From contig CALXPY010000007.1 of the NCBI GenBank assembly GCA_944390395.1, positions 1-48,359 on the forward strand: DNA of 48,359 bases. Direction: 5' to 3'. The notes beneath the pieces were generated by a model. It did not search any database. It was not told the origin of the DNA and saw only the letters and a list, made by a program, of their open reading frames with translations. Position numbers and translations under genes: made by a program. The stretch is from an uncultured Clostridia bacterium. GTDB lineage: Bacteria > Bacillota > Clostridia > TANB77 > CAG-508. This document shows positions 17,203 to 25,751 of this stretch, piece by piece. The stretch's first letter is position 1. The number at the start of each line of letters is the position of its first letter.

Positions 17203-17388
17203 TTAGTTTATTGTTGAAATTGTCTTTTTATCCTTTTCTTTTTTCTTTTTATTTATATCTTTTTTATAATATTTTGCTATCAATTCATCTAATTCTACAC
17301 TAATTTTATATGTTATACTATAATCTTGTCCACTAACTATGCTATCGTTTAATTTTTCACGTAATTTACAAATTTCATCATTTAACAT
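17203..17388 (-). CDS. Spo0E-like aspartyl-phosphate phosphatase
   Basis: 61 residues. The family signature SVELDELIAKYY (Spo0E: SxxLDxLIxxYY) lies at about residues 30-41, after a first helix with LREKLNDSI. Spo0E-like proteins are small two-helix phosphatases that dephosphorylate Spo0A~P and delay sporulation; some act on other response regulators. The C-terminus is a Lys-rich tail. ATG at 17388 follows a good AAAGGAGAG site and a near-consensus promoter. It is next to the T4SS operon, whose promoter carries response-regulator-type repeats; a link is speculative. Confidence 0.82.
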   Translation of the reverse strand: MLNDEICKLREKLNDSIVSGQDYSITYKISVELDELIAKYYKKDINKKKKEKDKKTISTIN

Positions 17389-17433
17389 ACATCCACTCTC
17401 CTTTTTCGTTATATTTTTCTTTTGTATATATTT

Positions 17434-17462
17434 AAAATACCATATTTTTACATGTTAGTCAA
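17434..17462 (-). promoter_or_regulatory. Promoter of the spo0E-like gene
   Basis: Minus-strand TTGACT (17457-17462), 17-bp spacer, TATTTT (17434-17439), about 45 bases upstream of the start. Confidence 0.65.
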
Positions 17463-17636
17463 TTCTTTTTGCTTTATTTTACATGATTTTCAAGCATTTT
17501 CGTACGACATTTTTCTTTGTTTTAGTTCTTTTTTTCTCAATTTGTTTTTGCTTCTTTTTTTTAGTTTTATAATTATATTATTTTTTACAAAAAACCACAA
17601 TATTTTTAGACATTTTTCTTCAACATTAAGATTATA

Positions 17637-18905
17637 TTAATAAACTATAGAAATTACCATCCTTTCATCTTTAAATACACTGTTTAACACTTCTTGTACA
17701 TATTTTTTATTTACTGTTTTAAATTCTTCTATATAGTCAAAACTATTTATGCCCTTAAACTTATCTGCCATAAACATTCTAGCAATATTAGCAACACTAT
17801 TATATTCTGTTACATAATCTCCATATATCTTCTTTTTTATTCTTTCAAAATGTTCATCATTTAATCCACTATTCTTATATTCATTTACTTTTTCTTTCAA
17901 TTTAGAATAAATGGTTTTAGGATCTTTTGATTGTCCAGAAATTAATATATGTGCGTAAGTTTGACTAAATTCATATTCCAAATCTGGCTTTGCCAATAAA
18001 ATCCCATTATCATATAATTCTTTATACAAATCTGAGCTTTCCCCCAACAACATATTTAGCAAGATTTCTATGGCTATATGCTTTTTCACTATATCTTTTG
18101 ATTGTAACTCACTATCTTGGTATCCTATCATAAAAATTGGTGTACTAACTCCCATTTTCTTTTCTGACATTTCTTTATTAATTTTATTTTCTTTTTCAGG
18201 ATATAATCTTTTTATTTCTCCAGCACTTTCTTTTTTTACAAGTCTTTTCTTTATTTCTTCTAATAAATTTTCTGGATTAAAATCTCCACATACTGTAAGT
18301 ACCATATTTGATGGATGATAAAAAGTATTATAGCATTTATATAAAACATCTGGAGTTATTTTACTAATTGATTCTACTGTTCCTGCAATGTCAATTTTAA
18401 CTGGATTTTCTTTATATAAACATTCCATAGTTCTCATATATAATTGCCATGCTGGATCATCATCATACATTTTTATTTCCTGAGCTATTATATTTTTTTC
18501 TTTTTCTACATTTTGATCTGTAAAGTAAGGATTTTGTACATAATCCATTAATTCGTCTAAACCTTCATAAAAATTATCTGTACATTCAAACAAATAAGCT
18601 GTATGGTCATTTGTTGTATATGCATTAGCATCTAGACCTAATGCCATTAACGTATCTAAACTATTAGTTCCATTTTGTTGTTCAAACATTTTATGCTCTA
18701 GAAAATGAGCGACTCCATCTGGTATAGATACTTCTTCTCCAGTATCTGGGACAATAAATTTATTATCTATTGATCCAAAATGAGTTCCCCAAATTATATA
18801 TTTTTTATTTGTATTGTTTTTAGGAATAATTATAACTGTTAATCCATTTTCTAGTTTTTCTATATAAGCTTTTTCTTTTATAAGTGAACTTTCAATTAAT
18901 TTCAT
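17637..18905 (-). CDS. M16 family zinc peptidase (YmfH-like, catalytic partner)
   Basis: 422 residues. It has the inverted zinc motif HFLEH (67-71) followed by KMFEQQNGT, typical of YmfH-type M16B peptidases, with a substrate pocket region EYNSVANIARMF near the C-terminus. M16B enzymes work as pairs, one member carrying the zinc site; the upstream gene encodes the partner. Substrates are usually small peptides; related pairs process bacteriocins or signals in some Bacilli, but no precursor gene is visible here. The gene starts 21 bases after the partner's stop, so they are co-transcribed. Confidence 0.9.
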   Translation of the reverse strand: MKLIESSLIKEKAYIEKLENGLTVIIIPKNNTNKKYIIWGTHFGSIDNKFIVPDTGEEVSIPDGVAHFLEHKMFEQQNGTNSLDTLMALGLDANAYTTNDHTAYLFECTDNFYEGLDELMDYVQNPYFTDQNVEKEKNIIAQEIKMYDDDPAWQLYMRTMECLYKENPVKIDIAGTVESISKITPDVLYKCYNTFYHPSNMVLTVCGDFNPENLLEEIKKRLVKKESAGEIKRLYPEKENKINKEMSEKKMGVSTPIFMIGYQDSELQSKDIVKKHIAIEILLNMLLGESSDLYKELYDNGILLAKPDLEYEFSQTYAHILISGQSKDPKTIYSKLKEKVNEYKNSGLNDEHFERIKKKIYGDYVTEYNSVANIARMFMADKFKGINSFDYIEEFKTVNKKYVQEVLNSVFKDERMVISIVY

Positions 18906-18926
18906 ATAAACATTCAGTCCTTTCTA

Positions 18927-20177
18927 TTAATCTCTTAAAAAATAGATTGTATTTATTTTTATATTTTTTGATAATTCTACAACTTCGTTTCTTGTTACTT
19001 TATTTATTTTTTCTATATATTCTTCTAGTGAATTATATTCTCCACTTAAATCTTGACCATAATAGTATGTTATTTCTGTATCTTGTTCTTCAGCAATACT
19101 TTTCATTGATGAGGTAATTAATTTTTTAGCACTATTCATATCTTCTTCTGTAAAATTTCCATTTTTTATATCTTCTAATTGTTCCTTTATTGTTTCCAAA
19201 GCTTTATTATATTTATCTATTTCTATTCCACATCTTATAAATATACTATCTTTAACTCTAACAAAGTTTGATCCAGCAGAGTATGCTAATCCCTCTTTTT
19301 CTCTTACATTTTGGAATAATTTAGAATTTGCTCCTCCTCCCAAAATGGCATTATATACAGAAGAAATAAATTTATGATTTTCTAAATTACTATCTATTTT
19401 TAAGCCTATAACTAATTTTCCTTGACTTACTTGCATTTTTTCTTCTATGTTTTTTACTTCCTTAGAATCTAATTCATTATCAACTACAACATTTACTTTT
19501 CTTCCATTAATGTTATTTAATCTATTTATAATATTTTCTTCTACATTAATATTTTCTCCTGAACAGAAAATATCTATTTTAGCTTCTGCTATTACTTTTT
19601 TATATTGATCATATAAACTTTTTTCATCAATTTTTTCTAAGTCTTCTATACAACCGTATTTATAGTTTCCGTAAGGTTTCCCCTTATACATTTCTTCTAT
19701 ACATCTATCTAATGAATATCTAATTTTATTATCTTTTTTAGCTTCTATTATTTGTTTTAAATTGTTTCTTTCACTATCTACATATTCTTTTTTAAAGCAG
19801 TCATTTTCTATTAATGGATTAAAAACAAAATCCAACAATAAGTCAATTGCTTTTACATTTAAGTTCTCTTTTTCAGGCAAAAATTGCTCATTTATCGTTT
19901 CTAAATAGAACTTGATAACTTGCATATCTCCATTTTTGTCTACTCCAAAGTCAGAGCTAGCTCCATACATTTCTTCAAGTTTTTTACTTATTAATTCTTG
20001 AGATTGCAAATTAGCTGTACCTCTTTTTAACACAGCTGTTAAAAGAGCATTACTTGTGGCTGTTTCTTTTTCTAATGGAACAGCTAAATATATTGCAAAT
20101 AAATTTGTCTTAAACTTATTAGTGTTAATTAAGTGTAATTTAATTCCTTCTTTTAAGTCTTTTTTTATATATTTCAT
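18927..20177 (-). CDS. M16 family peptidase-like protein lacking the zinc motif (YmfF-like partner)
   Basis: 416 residues from ATG 20177, which follows GAAAGGAC; an ATG 69 bases upstream has no site. It has the M16 fold pattern (LTAVLKRGTANLQSQELI, YGASSDFGVDKNGD, NAILGGGANSKLFQNVREKE) but no HxxEH. As in YmfF, it is the non-catalytic half that completes the chamber of the YmfH-like protease. First gene of the pair. Its upstream region carries three degenerate 33-bp repeats. Confidence 0.88.
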   Translation of the reverse strand: MKYIKKDLKEGIKLHLINTNKFKTNLFAIYLAVPLEKETATSNALLTAVLKRGTANLQSQELISKKLEEMYGASSDFGVDKNGDMQVIKFYLETINEQFLPEKENLNVKAIDLLLDFVFNPLIENDCFKKEYVDSERNNLKQIIEAKKDNKIRYSLDRCIEEMYKGKPYGNYKYGCIEDLEKIDEKSLYDQYKKVIAEAKIDIFCSGENINVEENIINRLNNINGRKVNVVVDNELDSKEVKNIEEKMQVSQGKLVIGLKIDSNLENHKFISSVYNAILGGGANSKLFQNVREKEGLAYSAGSNFVRVKDSIFIRCGIEIDKYNKALETIKEQLEDIKNGNFTEEDMNSAKKLITSSMKSIAEEQDTEITYYYGQDLSGEYNSLEEYIEKINKVTRNEVVELSKNIKINTIYFLRD

Positions 20178-20249
20178 TAATTTCAGTCCTTTCAAAATAT
20201 CTAGATTTTCTATATTATTATAATATAATTTTTGTAAAATATACAATAT

Positions 20250-20340
20250 GTTTTATCACAAAATTCCAATAATATTCAATATATTTTATCACAGAATTCC
20301 AGTATTTTTTTGTGTTTTTTTCACAAAATTCCAGAATTGT
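20250..20340. repeat. Three tandem degenerate ~33-bp repeats upstream of the M16 pair
   Basis: The core TCACARAATTCCAR recurs beginning at 20256, 20289 and 20321, a step of 33 then 32 bases. The first two units also share TATTCAATA-like or TATTTTATC flanks, so nearly the whole unit is duplicated. They fill the gap between the yqeY terminator and the M16 gene and could be repeated regulator sites. Confidence 0.6.
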
Positions 20341-20376
20341 ACATATTGGTTAACTAAGTTGATTTTCTATTAAACG

Positions 20377-20405
20377 AAAAGGTTACACAAAACGTGTAAC
20401 CTTTT
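20377..20405. terminator. Intrinsic terminator after yqeY
   Basis: A perfect 12-bp stem (AAAAGGTTACAC/GTGTAACCTTTT) with a 5-base loop and T-rich flanks on both strands. It lies 9 bases past the yqeY stop. Confidence 0.88.
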
Positions 20406-20413
20406 TATTTCTT

Positions 20414-20854
20414 TTAATTTAATAATTTTTTTACCATTTCATTTATTGCTCTTCCATCAGCAGCTGCTCCGATTTTTTCTTTTGCAGCTTTCATTACATT
20501 GCCCATGTCTTTCATTGAAGTAGCCCCTACTTCTTCAATAATTTCTTTAACTTTTGCTTCTAACTCTTCTGCTGATAATTGTTTTGGTAAATATTCTTCT
20601 AAGATTGAAATTTCTTCTTTTATTTGAGAAATTAAATCTTCTCTTCCTGCTTTTTCATAATCAGCTAATGAATCTTTTCTTTTTTTAGCTTCTTTAGCTA
20701 TTACTTCTATAATTTTATTATCATCTAATTCTATTTGTTTATCTTTTTCTACTTGTAATATAGAAGCTCTTACCATTTGTACAACATTTTTTCTAATTAT
20801 GTTTTTATCTTTCATTGAGTTTTTTAAATCTTCTAATAATTTTTCTTTTAACAT
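20414..20854 (-). CDS. yqeY: GatB/YqeY domain protein
   Basis: 146 residues, the normal length of the YqeY family. It has the pattern SLADYEKAGREDLISQIKEE and EEYLPKQLSAEELEAKVKEI, ending GRAINEMVKKLLN. YqeY resembles the tRNA-binding tail of GatB; its exact role is not settled. It follows rpsU by about 120 bases, the conserved rpsU-yqeY order of Firmicutes. ATG at 20854 with a GGAGGG-type site. Confidence 0.93.
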   Translation of the reverse strand: MLKEKLLEDLKNSMKDKNIIRKNVVQMVRASILQVEKDKQIELDDNKIIEVIAKEAKKRKDSLADYEKAGREDLISQIKEEISILEEYLPKQLSAEELEAKVKEIIEEVGATSMKDMGNVMKAAKEKIGAAADGRAINEMVKKLLN

Positions 20855-20975
20855 GTTATACCCTCCTGTAATATATTATTTATATATACCAATTTTAATT
20901 ATTGGAAATATAATTCCATATAAATTCAAAAAAGTTGAAAATTAGCCATAGTATTCTAATTTCCAACCTCCTATT

Positions 20976-21146
20976 TTAAAATTTTCTTTTTCTAGCAGCC
21001 TCTGATTTTTTCTTTCTTTTAACACTTGGCTTCTCATAGTGTTCTCTTTTTCTGACTTCTTGCAATACTCCGTTTCTTGCACATTGTCTTTTAAACCTTT
21101 TTAAGGCATCTTCTATATTACCATTATTAACTTTAACCTCTGACAT
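20976..21146 (-). CDS. rpsU: 30S ribosomal protein S21
   Basis: 56 residues, too short for many ORF callers. It starts [20 protein letters not shown], continues through [20 protein letters not shown] and ends in a basic [14 protein letters not shown] tail, a full match to the S21 family. S21 sits at the mRNA exit platform of the 30S subunit and helps initiation. GGGAGGGG ribosome site. Transcribed from the promoter at 21233-21262 together with yqeY. Confidence 0.97.
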   Translation of the reverse strand: MSEVKVNNGNIEDALKRFKRQCARNGVLQEVRKREHYEKPSVKRKKKSEAARKRKF

Positions 21147-21200
21147 TATTATTCCCCTCCCTTCAGTAATTACACTCTTACGTGCGGGATAATTATAAAA

Positions 21201-21241
21201 GAGTATAATATAAACTCTTTCGCATAGCTTATATTATACTC
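21201..21241. promoter_or_regulatory. 13-bp perfect inverted repeat over the rpsU -10 region
   Basis: GAGTATAATATAA (21201-21213) is the exact reverse complement of 21229-21241, with a 15-base spacer. The distal arm contains the TATAAT of the rpsU promoter. It could be an operator, or a hairpin ending nrdG transcripts (CTTTTATAATT follows). Confidence 0.6.
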
Positions 21242-21262
21242 TATAATTCCTTATTTTGTCAA
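21233..21262 (-). promoter_or_regulatory. Sigma-A promoter of rpsU-yqeY
   Basis: Minus-strand TTGACA (21257-21262), 18-bp spacer, TATAAT (21233-21238). Perfect hexamers, about 85 bases upstream of rpsU. Confidence 0.85.
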
Positions 21263-21286
21263 CATTAGTAAATATTTATTTTAAAT

Positions 21287-21802
21287 TTATACTGCAACTT
21301 GTACTATTTTGTGTTCATGTATACATTTAGGTACGTCTAATATTCTTTGGTTTTCTGAACCTTTAAATTTTAAAGTTGGATTTTTTAAATCTTCTCTAAA
21401 TCTTCCATCCACTAGTACATCTATATTAGCTAATGTTTCGTTTGTAATTTCATCATTTCTATCCATTAGTTCTTCTAATGTGTAGCCAGAATAGCACCAG
21501 ATATTAAAATTAGGACGAACTTCTTTTATAGATTTTATAAAATCTAATACTTCTGGAATATTTTCTTTGCATAAAGGTTCCCCTCCGCTTAAGGTTACTC
21601 CCTTTAATATTGAATTTTCACATATTCTATTTATTATTTCTTCTTTATTAAATTCTTGTCCATAATTAAAGTTCTGTGCTTCTTTATTATGGCAACCAGG
21701 GCAATTATGTGGACACCCACTCACAAACAATACTGCTCTCCAGCCTAAACCATTTGATATACTTTCATCATAAAATCCTGCCATTTTCATATTTTTATCC
21801 AT
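21287..21802 (-). CDS. nrdG: Anaerobic ribonucleoside-triphosphate reductase activating protein
   Basis: 171 residues, a radical SAM enzyme with the NrdG cluster motif C30-xxx-C34-xx-C37 (SGCPHNCPGCHNKEAQNF) and a GGEPL motif (LSGGEPLCKENI). It uses a 4Fe-4S cluster and S-adenosylmethionine to place the glycyl radical on NrdD. Start 24 bases after nrdD, same operon. Normal length for the family; oxygen-sensitive, so it implies anaerobic growth. Confidence 0.96.
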   Translation of the reverse strand: MDKNMKMAGFYDESISNGLGWRAVLFVSGCPHNCPGCHNKEAQNFNYGQEFNKEEIINRICENSILKGVTLSGGEPLCKENIPEVLDFIKSIKEVRPNFNIWCYSGYTLEELMDRNDEITNETLANIDVLVDGRFREDLKNPTLKFKGSENQRILDVPKCIHEHKIVQVAV

Positions 21803-21825
21803 CCTTTCTGGTACAATTATTCTTT

Positions 21826-24114
21826 TTATTTATTATCAGCTAATCCTGTATGTGTAACTCTATCTCTTAACTCTGCTAATTTTGCTGAATTCCAACGTGA
21901 TGTTGTTCCTACTAAATATCCTGTTATTCTTTGAATTGTGTCTATTTCTTCACTTCCACAAACTGGGCATTTCTTTAAGTTTGCATCTGCATTTTCAAAA
22001 CCGCAATTCATGCATCTTGATCTTGTATGATTTACACTACCATATCCCATATCATACTTGTCCATTAAATCTACAACTGCTTCTATTGTTTCTGGATTGT
22101 GTGTAGCATCTCCATCTAATTCAATATAGAAAATGTGTCCTCCTCCTGTAAGTGCATGGTATGGAGCTTCTATTTTTGCTTTATGTTCTGCTGTACATTT
22201 ATACCAAACTGGTACATGGTTACTATTTGTATAATATTCTCTATCAGTAACTCCTAAAATCACTCCATATTCTTTTCTGTCTATTTTTGTAAATCTACCA
22301 GAAAGACCTTCTGCTGGTGTTGCTAATACTGAATAATTTAAATCATATCTTTCAGAGAATCCTGTTACCATTTCTTTTAGCTCTCCAATTATTTCTAATC
22401 CTAATTTTTGTGCCTCATCAGACTCTCCATGATGTTTTCCTGTAAGTACTGTTAATGCTTCTGCTAAACCTATAAATCCAATTCCCAATGTTCCTTGTTT
22501 TAATACTGGTTCAACACTTTCATAAGGTTTTAAGTTTTCGCTTCCTTCCCATAATCCTGACATTAATAATGGGAATTGTTTTGCAATTGCTGTACATTGG
22601 AATCTATATCTATCATATAATTGTCTTGCTACTACTCCTGCATATTCTTCTAACTTTTGCATGAATATTTTCTTGACTGTTTTCTTGTATTGTGCTGTCA
22701 TAAATTCCTCGCTGCCTCTTCCTAAGTCAAATTTAATTCCTAATTGTTCTTGTGCTTTATATGCTGATTCAATAGCTAATCTTGGTAAATTCATTGTTGT
22801 AAATGATAAATTTCCTCTTCCAACTGATGTCTTTTCTCCATGTCTATTTTCAAAAACTCTTGTTCTGCAACCCATTGTTGCACATTCATACATATATCTT
22901 TTTGGATCATCTGCTCTCCATTTTTCATGTCTATTAAATGATGCATCTAAGTTTATGAAATTTGGGAAGAATCTTTTTGCAGCTACTTTGCAAGCTAATT
23001 TATATAAATCATAGTTTCTATCTTCTGGTAAATAATTTACTCCTCTCTTTTTCTTCCATATTTGAATTGGGAATATTGGAGTTTCGTTATTTCCTACACC
23101 TCTTTCTGTAGAAAGTAATACTTCTCTTATAATACATCTACCTTCTGGTGAAGTATCTGTTCCATAATTTATAGAACTAAATACAACTTGATTTCCTCCT
23201 CTTGAATGAATAGTATTCATATTATGTATAAAAGCTTCCATTGATTGATGAACTCTACCTACAGTATTATTTATAGCAGCTTGTAAATCTCTTTCTTTTC
23301 CTTCCAATCCTTTTAAATCTCTCTTTATATAGTCTTCTGGTTGATAATCTAGTAAATCAGATAAATCTTTATCTAGTAACTCTGCTATTTTATTAACTTC
23401 TTCTTTAAAAGTAAGTTTAACATAAGGTGCTAAGTAATAATCAAAAGCTGGAATAGCTTGTCCACCATGCATTTCATTTTGTACTGTTTCCATAGAAATA
23501 CAACCTAATATACTTGCAGTTTCTATTCTTTTAGCTGGTCTTGAAGCACCATGTCCTGCTTTAAAACCATTTTGTAGTATTTTATCAAGTGGATGTTGCA
23601 AACATGTTAATGATTTTGTAGGATAATAATCTTTATCATGTATATGAATATATCCACCTTTTACAGCGTCTTTTGCTTCTTGAGATAATAAGAAATCATC
23701 AACAAAAGGTTTTGTAGTTTCAGATGCAAATTTCATCATCATTCCTGCTGGTGTATCTGCATTCATATTTGCATTTTCTCTTGTAATATCATTTGCTTTT
23801 GCACCTATTATATCCAAAAATACTTCTTTAGTTTTAGACTTTCTAGCTACATCTCTATTATATCTATAAGTAATATAGCTTTGCGCAACTTCTTTTCTTG
23901 AAGAAGCCATTAATTTTTTTTCTACTGCATCTTGTATTTCATATACCGATGTTTGTAATTTATCCTCAAATTGTTTTTCTACTTGTTGTGCAATTTTATT
24001 TGCCATATCTATATCAACACCACCTGGTGTTTGTGACATTGCTAATGTTATTGCCTTAATTATTCTTTCTTTATTAAATTCTACTACTCTTCCATCTCTT
24101 TTTATTACTTGCAT
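21826..24114 (-). CDS. nrdD: Anaerobic (class III) ribonucleoside-triphosphate reductase
   Basis: 762 residues from ATG 24114, preceded by GGGGGG seven bases upstream (an in-frame ATG 15 bases earlier precedes that site). An N-terminal ATP-cone (1-90: MQVIKRDGRVVEFNKERI) gives allosteric control. The catalytic barrel follows. A C-terminal zinc site uses two CxxC pairs (CMNCGFENAD, KKCPVCGSEE), and the glycyl radical loop is RITGYLVG with Gly732. It reduces ribonucleoside triphosphates to deoxynucleotides under anaerobic conditions, activated by the adjacent NrdG. It has its own promoter at 24162-24190. Confidence 0.96.
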   Translation of the reverse strand: MQVIKRDGRVVEFNKERIIKAITLAMSQTPGGVDIDMANKIAQQVEKQFEDKLQTSVYEIQDAVEKKLMASSRKEVAQSYITYRYNRDVARKSKTKEVFLDIIGAKANDITRENANMNADTPAGMMMKFASETTKPFVDDFLLSQEAKDAVKGGYIHIHDKDYYPTKSLTCLQHPLDKILQNGFKAGHGASRPAKRIETASILGCISMETVQNEMHGGQAIPAFDYYLAPYVKLTFKEEVNKIAELLDKDLSDLLDYQPEDYIKRDLKGLEGKERDLQAAINNTVGRVHQSMEAFIHNMNTIHSRGGNQVVFSSINYGTDTSPEGRCIIREVLLSTERGVGNNETPIFPIQIWKKKRGVNYLPEDRNYDLYKLACKVAAKRFFPNFINLDASFNRHEKWRADDPKRYMYECATMGCRTRVFENRHGEKTSVGRGNLSFTTMNLPRLAIESAYKAQEQLGIKFDLGRGSEEFMTAQYKKTVKKIFMQKLEEYAGVVARQLYDRYRFQCTAIAKQFPLLMSGLWEGSENLKPYESVEPVLKQGTLGIGFIGLAEALTVLTGKHHGESDEAQKLGLEIIGELKEMVTGFSERYDLNYSVLATPAEGLSGRFTKIDRKEYGVILGVTDREYYTNSNHVPVWYKCTAEHKAKIEAPYHALTGGGHIFYIELDGDATHNPETIEAVVDLMDKYDMGYGSVNHTRSRCMNCGFENADANLKKCPVCGSEEIDTIQRITGYLVGTTSRWNSAKLAELRDRVTHTGLADNK

Positions 24115-24161
24115 TTTTTTGCCCCCCATTTTTTTATTTTTTGTATTTTAAATTTGTCCTT

Positions 24162-24190
24162 ATATTATATTAAGTTTTTTATAATGTCAA
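24162..24190 (-). promoter_or_regulatory. Promoter of nrdD-nrdG
   Basis: Minus-strand TTGACA (24185-24190), 17-bp spacer, TAATAT (24162-24167), about 50 bases upstream of nrdD. No clear NrdR box was seen by eye. Confidence 0.7.
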
Positions 24191-24548
24191 AACTCTAGTT
24201 TTTATGTTTATTATTTCTCCTTTCCTTACTCCCTCATATTTTTTCTTTAATTCATCAAATATGTAAAAAATGATTTTTAGACAATTAAAAAACATTTTTT
24301 GTTTATTTTAGGCTATTTTTAATTTTTTTCAAAAAAATTTTATATTTTTCAAAAAATCGTTTTTTGGATATTTGCACTTTTTATTTTTTATTGTTTTTTG
24401 ATAAATTCGCCATTTTACTAGTTTTAATTAATTCTTTCTTTTGTTTTATTTTAAAAAATTTCACTTTTTCGAAAAATCATTTTTTTGTTTTCATGTATTT
24501 TAATTGTTTTATTTATACTTGAGATTTCATTTAAACATTTTAATTACA
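24191..24548. other. AT-rich gap without recognised genes
   Basis: About 360 bases of extreme A/T content with T-runs on the plus strand. No ORF with a ribosome site, RNA gene or convincing repeat was seen. It separates the nrdD promoter from the terminator of the ABC transporter unit. Confidence 0.6.
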
Positions 24549-24583
24549 AAAAAAGAAGGTTTTAATACTCAACCTTCTTTTTT
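24549..24583. terminator. Intrinsic terminator after the ABC substrate-binding gene
   Basis: Two 13-base arms (core AAGAAGGTT/AACCTTCTT extended by A/T pairs) with a 9-base loop, and T tracts on both strands; 31 bases beyond the stop at 24614. Confidence 0.85.
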
Positions 24584-24613
24584 AGATATTCTCTATTTTA
24601 CTTTCTATAATTT

Positions 24614-25633
24614 TTATTTTATTGTTTCTATTGCTTTTTCTGCATAAGAATTGTTTATTACTTTGCTATGTTCAACTCTTTGATCTAATTCTTCTGCTTC
24701 TTGCATTACATCTTGTAATAGATTAAATGATTCTTCAGTTAACACTGGTGTTTCATTCCATGCATCTATATCCATATAGCTTTGTATAGCATTTGCTAAT
24801 GTATCTACATCTGTATCTGGGAAGAAATCAACAATACTTTCTGCTATTTCTTTTGCACTATGATTTTGAACCCATAATTGTCCTTTATAAATAGCATTTG
24901 TAAATCCTTGTATTATTTCTTCATTTTCATTTATATAACTTTTCTTAGCAAAATAAGCTGTGTATGGAATTTCTCCTGAAGCTTCTCCTACTGATGCCAC
25001 AATATATCCTTTTCCTGAATCTTCTGTTAAAGATGCTGTTGGTTCAAATAATGTTACATATTCAGCTTCTCCACCTGCAAAAGCTCCAGCCATTAAATCG
25101 AATTTAATACTATCATCCAATACCAAATCTTTTTGAGGATCTATACCATTTTTCTTTAATACATATTCAAATGTCATATATGGTACTCCACCTTTTCTAC
25201 CTGGTATTACAGTTTTTCCTCTTAAGTCATCCCAACTAAAATTATCTGTAGGTTCTTTACTTACTAAAAATGATCCATCTCTTTTTGTCATTTGTGCAAA
25301 TACTTCTGCATAATCTTCTTTTCCTTCGTTATATACATATATTGCTGCTTCTGGTCCAGCAAATCCGATATCGCTTTGGTTTGCAAGAACTGCAGTCATT
25401 ACTTTATCTGCTCCTTGACCTGTTGTAAGTTCTATTTCTATTCCTTCTTGTTCAAAAAATCCTTCACTTATTGCAACATACTTCGGAGCATAAAACACTG
25501 AACGTGTAACTTCATTTACCCTTACTTTTTGTAATTCTGATACTTCTGAATTATTTCTACCAAAGAAAACAAATAATCCAACAGCTAGAATTACTATAAC
25601 TATTAATACTGAAATTATAATTTTCTTTTTCAC
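24614..25633 (-). CDS. ABC transporter substrate-binding protein (SsuA/NMT1/ThiY type)
   Basis: 339 residues of the NMT1/SsuA-like periplasmic-binding fold: VNEVTRSVFYAPKYVAISEG, FFEQEGIEIELTTGQGADKV and DIGFAGPEAAIY are the usual opening strands. The N-terminus is one hydrophobic anchor (4-24) with no lipobox cysteine, so it is probably held by an uncleaved anchor rather than by lipid. Such proteins bind alkanesulfonates, taurine, nitrate or thiamine pyrimidine precursors. Gene order ATPase-permease-binding protein, downstream of a cysteine-synthase-like gene, favours a sulfur compound, but the ligand cannot be read from the sequence. Confidence 0.88.
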   Translation of the reverse strand: MKKKIIISVLIVIVILAVGLFVFFGRNNSEVSELQKVRVNEVTRSVFYAPKYVAISEGFFEQEGIEIELTTGQGADKVMTAVLANQSDIGFAGPEAAIYVYNEGKEDYAEVFAQMTKRDGSFLVSKEPTDNFSWDDLRGKTVIPGRKGGVPYMTFEYVLKKNGIDPQKDLVLDDSIKFDLMAGAFAGGEAEYVTLFEPTASLTEDSGKGYIVASVGEASGEIPYTAYFAKKSYINENEEIIQGFTNAIYKGQLWVQNHSAKEIAESIVDFFPDTDVDTLANAIQSYMDIDAWNETPVLTEESFNLLQDVMQEAEELDQRVEHSKVINNSYAEKAIETIK

Positions 25634-25658
25634 AGAAATTCAATCCCCCTCTTTTATT

Positions 25659-25689
25659 CATGCCAAAGGAGATTAAACATTTTGGCATG
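25659..25689 (-). terminator. Intercistronic hairpin before the substrate-binding gene
   Basis: CATGCCAAA and TTTGGCATG form a perfect 9-bp stem with a 13-base loop between permease and binding-protein genes. It lacks a T tract on the minus strand, so it may protect the 3' or 5' mRNA end and adjust subunit ratio rather than terminate. Confidence 0.5.
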
Positions 25690-25751
25690 TTATTTTTTTA
25701 TTTTTTCTATTATATCAATATGTTTTTTCTCCATTGATATAAATTTTTATC

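Noticed and set aside
17495..17515. Spo0A-like box near TGTCGTACGAA
   Set aside because: The TGTCGAA consensus is interrupted, so it was not called.
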